A DNA stretch of 9,624 nucleotides from the NCBI GenBank assembly GCA_018714405.1, contig DVNM01000030.1, positions 1 through 9,624 on the forward strand, in the 5' to 3' direction. How positions within the stretch are numbered: the first letter of the stretch is position 1; every line of letters begins with the position of its first letter. Below the pieces are notes generated by a model, which saw only the letters and a program-made list of their open reading frames with translations, was not told the origin of the DNA and ran no database searches. Shown here one piece after another: positions 7,181 through 9,624 of the stretch. A program made the translations under genes and the position numbers. The stretch comes from Scybalenecus merdavium (lineage in GTDB: Bacteria > Bacillota > Clostridia > Oscillospirales > Acutalibacteraceae).

Positions 7181-7197
7181 TGCGGTCTTGCACCGCA
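7181..7197 (-). other. 5'-UTR hairpin before the membrane-protein gene
   Basis: TGCGGT (7197-7192 read on the minus strand) pairs with ACCGCA (7186-7181) around a five-base loop GCAAG. It falls between the predicted transcription start near 7212 and the ATG at 7163. It could stabilise the mRNA or affect translation; no riboswitch class is recognised. Confidence 0.4.
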
Positions 7198-7218
7198 AAA
7201 TGTATACTTTTTACAATT

Positions 7219-7247
7219 ATTATACCATTTTCTTCTAAAATCATCAA
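7219..7247 (-). promoter_or_regulatory. Sigma-A-type promoter for the minus-strand gene string
   Basis: On the minus strand the -35 box TTGATG (7247-7242) is followed by 17 bases and TATAAT (7224-7219), with TGG just before it giving an extended -10. A start near 7212 gives a leader of about 49 bases before the membrane-protein ATG. No other promoter of this quality was noticed further down the minus-strand string, so it may drive all genes to 72. Match to consensus is seen directly; activity is inferred. Confidence 0.75.
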
Positions 7248-7286
7248 TATGCAGGATATTAAGATTTACTAAACTAAATATTACCC

Positions 7287-7307
7287 GGCGTTCTGTAACA
7301 AAACGCC
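7287..7307. promoter_or_regulatory. 21-bp near-perfect dyad, candidate operator
   Basis: GGCGTTCTGT (7287-7296) and ACAAAACGCC (7298-7307) are inverted copies around a single central A with one mismatch in ten pairs. The odd-length, gapless symmetry suits a dimeric DNA-binding protein. Its centre (7297) lies about 83-85 bases upstream of both predicted divergent starts (7212 minus, 7380 plus). Read as RNA it has no U-run, so it is not a terminator. Confidence 0.5.
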
Positions 7308-7344
7308 TCCAAATTTATACTAAACTTTTAATAGCAATTTTTTC

Positions 7345-7373
7345 TTTACAACGGAAATATAAAAAGATAGAAT
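7345..7373 (+). promoter_or_regulatory. Sigma-A-type promoter for the sigma factor and propeller genes
   Basis: TTTACA (7345-7350), a 17-base spacer and TAGAAT (7368-7373) make a good housekeeping promoter with a start near 7380, 40 bases before the sigma-factor ATG. A second possible -10, TATACT (7316-7321), has only a poor -35 that would overlap the 21-bp dyad. I saw no clear ECF-type promoter indicating self-activation. Confidence 0.65.
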
Positions 7374-7419
7374 ATAAATGGATAATTTTATTCGATTTAC
7401 ATACTGACGGAGATAAAAA

Positions 7420-7932
7420 ATGGATGAAAAGAGTCTTATAAACGCAGCGCAAAACGGAGATGCCGATGCTTTTTGCACACTCTATTCGGCTTACAAAAAC
7501 CGCTTATACAGCTACGCGTTTTTTAAACTGCAAAACCGGGAGGATGCGGAAGACGCCGTGCAAAACTGTGTGCTTAGTGCATTTGAGCAAATCGGCCAGC
7601 TCAAAAATGCTGAGGCATTTTCCACCTGGATTTTCCGAATTCTTTACTGCGCCTGCGCCGCTGCCACCAAAGAGCAAATGCGCCGGCGTACGGAAGAAAG
7701 CATTGAAAGTGCGGCAAACCTGATTGCGCAAAACGACATGCAGTTTGTGCTGCGGCAGGAGCTGCTAAGTGCGCTAAGCCAGTTAAAAGAACAAGACAGA
7801 AATATTGTGCTTTTATCGGCTGTAGGCGGGTTAAAAAGCCATGAAATCGCGCAGATCACCGGATTATCTGCCGGCAACGTGCGGCAACGTTTAAGCCGCA
7901 GTCTTGCCAAAATGAAAAAAATACTGGGTTGA
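7420..7932 (+). CDS. ECF-type RNA polymerase sigma factor
   Basis: The 170-residue protein has sigma region 2 (about 8-84), including the core-binding DAEDAVQNCVLSAFEQI (42-58) and FSTWIFRILYCAC (67-79). Region 4 (about 111-165) has a helix-turn-helix in LKSHEIAQITGLSAGNVRQR (138-157). It has no region 1 or 3, as expected for a group 4 (ECF) factor. It would direct RNA polymerase to a small set of stress or envelope genes; its targets are unknown. GGAG seven bases upstream supports the ATG at 7420. The downstream propeller gene starts 15 bases after the stop and its ribosome site overlaps the stop codon. ECF genes are normally followed by the gene for their anti-sigma factor. Confidence 0.95.
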   Translation: MDEKSLINAAQNGDADAFCTLYSAYKNRLYSYAFFKLQNREDAEDAVQNCVLSAFEQIGQLKNAEAFSTWIFRILYCACAAATKEQMRRRTEESIESAANLIAQNDMQFVLRQELLSALSQLKEQDRNIVLLSAVGGLKSHEIAQITGLSAGNVRQRLSRSLAKMKKILG

Positions 7933-7947
7933 AAGGAGGAGCAAATT

Positions 7948-9624
7948 GTGAAAAAAACGGATCAAAACACACGTTCAGAGTTTTCAGAAATTTATAAAAA
8001 ATTTGAACAAGCTGCGCCTCCCATACCAGAAGGCCTGCATGAAAGCAATATTAAAGAAAAAATACAGACAAAGCAGACACACAAAACCATTTCATTGCGC
8101 ATGCCGATAAACCGGCGGGCACTCTTAAGCATAGCCGCCTGTCTTGTGCTGCTGATTGGTGCATTATCAGCTGCACTGATACAAATGCCGTTATATAGAG
8201 ATGCAAAAACCATTCCCGTGATGCAAAGTGAAGAAGAGCTGCTGGCCAAGCTGCAAGACATGAGCTTTGCCACGATCCCCAGCGAGCTGGGCGGTGACAT
8301 CGGCGTTACCACCGTACCGACCGCCTCACAAGAAGATGCCCTGCAGCAGCCCGACCAAATACAGACAGACGGCGAATACATTTACTACGCATATGAAGTA
8401 ACAAATGCTGAACCGGAGGCCTATTATAACATCTATATTTACCGTGTAAATGGTACTGACACGCAGTTGGTAACGGTTATGAAAAAAGTGACGGACCATG
8501 CGGATGAAATCAACGGTCTGCTTCTTAGCGGCGACCGATTGACCGTATTCATCAGCGATGAAGACAATGTCTGTTCGGCTGAAATATATGATGTATCCAC
8601 CCCCGCCTCCCCACAGCTGGTCAACCGCTTTCAGCAAAGCGGCAGCTACATTGACGCCTATATGGCTCATGATACGATTTATATGGTCTCAAAATATTAT
8701 GCGCCGCGCAGCACTGACGACGCTGTGGTACCGGAAAGTGGTGAACCTGACCACCTGGTACCGGTCGAAATGCAAGATATTGCCTACTTTACAAATGCGC
8801 AAATATCTACCTTCCTTGTGATCAGCGCGATCGATCCAAATAGCGGCACATCTGCGGCAAAAACACGCGCTGTACTTGGGGCTACCGACAATGTTGTTTG
8901 TAGTGAAGAAAATCTGTACGTCTCTGAAGCCATCAGCGCAAGATCGGCAAATGACAAAGCCGGCATACAGATTATGCAGGTTAAGCTGCACCATGGCCGA
9001 ATTGTGTTTTCAGCCGTAGGTCATATTGGTCAAAGAAACGTCAAAAACTGCATAATAGACACGATCGACAGTCAGCCAGTCATTGTAACCACAGAAAGAA
9101 ACGGCGACAGCACCGTAAATAAGCTCTATGTTTTAGACGAAGATCTGCAGCAGACGGGACAAAGCGCTGATTTTGCCGCCGATATGCAAATCAAACAAGT
9201 GGCCGTTACAAATAAACGAGCTTATATTTCCCTGGAGGATGAAGCAGACGTTCAATTATATACGATCAGTCTGCAAAGTCTTTCTGCGCCGGCTGTAATC
9301 TGTGGCCAAAGCATCAGCAATGTATCGGCAACGCTTCTGCAAACCGGAGAAAATGAAATGCTTGCAGTTATAAAAAACTATGAAACAGACGGCACGATCC
9401 TTGCGCTTTATGACACATCGGGTGCAAAACAAGCCCAACTGCTAGATCAGTGCGTGCTGGAAAAGATATACCTGAGCACCTCAAACCCCATCGCATTGAA
9501 TAGCAAAAATGCTTCCTACGCTTTTTCAAGTTATACGTCAAATGACCAAGCCAGAATTTACGGAATAACCACTCTTGAAGTAAAAGGGCAGCATATTGAC
9601 ATTGCAAATGAACTTAAAAGCAAC
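7948..9624 (+). CDS. Membrane-anchored beta-propeller protein (PF09826-like), partial, candidate anti-sigma or sensor
   Basis: From GTG at 7948 there are 559 codons with no stop to the window end, so the C-terminus is missing. A very strong ribosome site, AAAGGAGGAGC, precedes it. Residues 1-57 are a charged, presumably cytoplasmic segment with IPEGLHESNIKEKI (26-39). Residues about 58-78 are one membrane helix. Outside follow a SEEELLAKLQ linker (94-103), then the beta-propeller opening TDGEYIYYA (140-148), YDVSTPASPQLVNRFQQSGSYI (214-235) and VLGATDNVVCSEENLYVSE (309-327), all matching the secreted C-terminal beta-propeller family (COG4880). No zinc-finger HxxxCxxC or standard anti-sigma domain is visible in the N-terminal tail. 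Its place after an ECF gene suggests it holds or signals to the sigma factor; this is inference. Confidence 0.88.
   Translation, partial: MKKTDQNTRSEFSEIYKKFEQAAPPIPEGLHESNIKEKIQTKQTHKTISLRMPINRRALLSIAACLVLLIGALSAALIQMPLYRDAKTIPVMQSEEELLAKLQDMSFATIPSELGGDIGVTTVPTASQEDALQQPDQIQTDGEYIYYAYEVTNAEPEAYYNIYIYRVNGTDTQLVTVMKKVTDHADEINGLLLSGDRLTVFISDEDNVCSAEIYDVSTPASPQLVNRFQQSGSYIDAYMAHDTIYMVSKYYAPRSTDDAVVPESGEPDHLVPVEMQDIAYFTNAQISTFLVISAIDPNSGTSAAKTRAVLGATDNVVCSEENLYVSEAISARSANDKAGIQIMQVKLHHGRIVFSAVGHIGQRNVKNCIIDTIDSQPVIVTTERNGDSTVNKLYVLDEDLQQTGQSADFAADMQIKQVAVTNKRAYISLEDEADVQLYTISLQSLSAPAVICGQSISNVSATLLQTGENEMLAVIKNYETDGTILALYDTSGAKQAQLLDQCVLEKIYLSTSNPIALNSKNASYAFSSYTSNDQARIYGITTLEVKGQHIDIANELKSN

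Noticed and set aside
7294..7320. Possible ECF self-activation promoter starting with TGTAAC
   Set aside because: At 16-17 bases downstream there is no CGTC or CGTA-like -10, and the TGTAAC is part of the dyad.
7992..8381. 129-codon minus-strand ORF, and another at 8326-8670
   Set aside because: Both are antisense to the propeller gene, which is open through the whole region with a strong ribosome site and family motifs.

Overview
The window looks like chromosomal DNA of a mid-GC Clostridia member, probably a gut Oscillospiraceae/Ruminococcaceae-type Firmicute. The reasons are strong AGGAGG-type ribosome binding sites, tightly packed same-strand gene strings, sigma-A-type promoters in an AT-rich intergenic region, and families common in that group: a DUF362 protein without ferredoxin domain, a COG4908-like acyltransferase, and an ECF sigma factor paired with a membrane-anchored beta-propeller. 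Taxonomy is an inference from gene content and style only.

The layout is divergent around the intergenic region at about 7164-7419. To the left, everything is on the minus strand and reads as one long string. In transcription order it is: a six-helix membrane protein (7163-6357); an HxxxDG acyltransferase of the condensation-domain fold starting at a TTG inside the previous gene (6372-5092); a HAD-IB phosphatase (5067-4504); a YgjP-type HExxH metallopeptidase (4504-3791); a short DUF362 protein (3778-2894); a small nitroreductase (2851-2327). After a 69-bp gap holding a long hairpin comes a large extracellular-type beta-helix protein (2171-72). Gaps among the first six are at most 42 bp and two junctions overlap. 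A good promoter at 7219-7247 (TTGATG, 17 bp, extended -10 TATAAT) can drive the whole set.

To the right, on the plus strand, an ECF sigma factor (7420-7932) is followed 15 bp later by a GTG-started membrane-anchored beta-propeller protein (PF09826-like) that runs off the window end (7948-9624). The two almost certainly form one transcription unit. By gene order the second is a candidate for controlling the first.

The most unusual features are three. The beta-helix gene's signal peptide is encoded in the wrong frame, in a separate overlapping 37-codon ORF. The DUF362 protein lacks the ferredoxin segment found in many relatives. A near-perfect 21-bp dyad lies almost exactly midway between the two divergent promoters. 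No tRNA, rRNA, CRISPR array, insertion sequence or phage gene was seen. No single obviously new multi-gene system stands out; the membrane protein, acyltransferase and phosphatase trio is the best candidate for an uncharacterised envelope-modifying function, but that is speculative.
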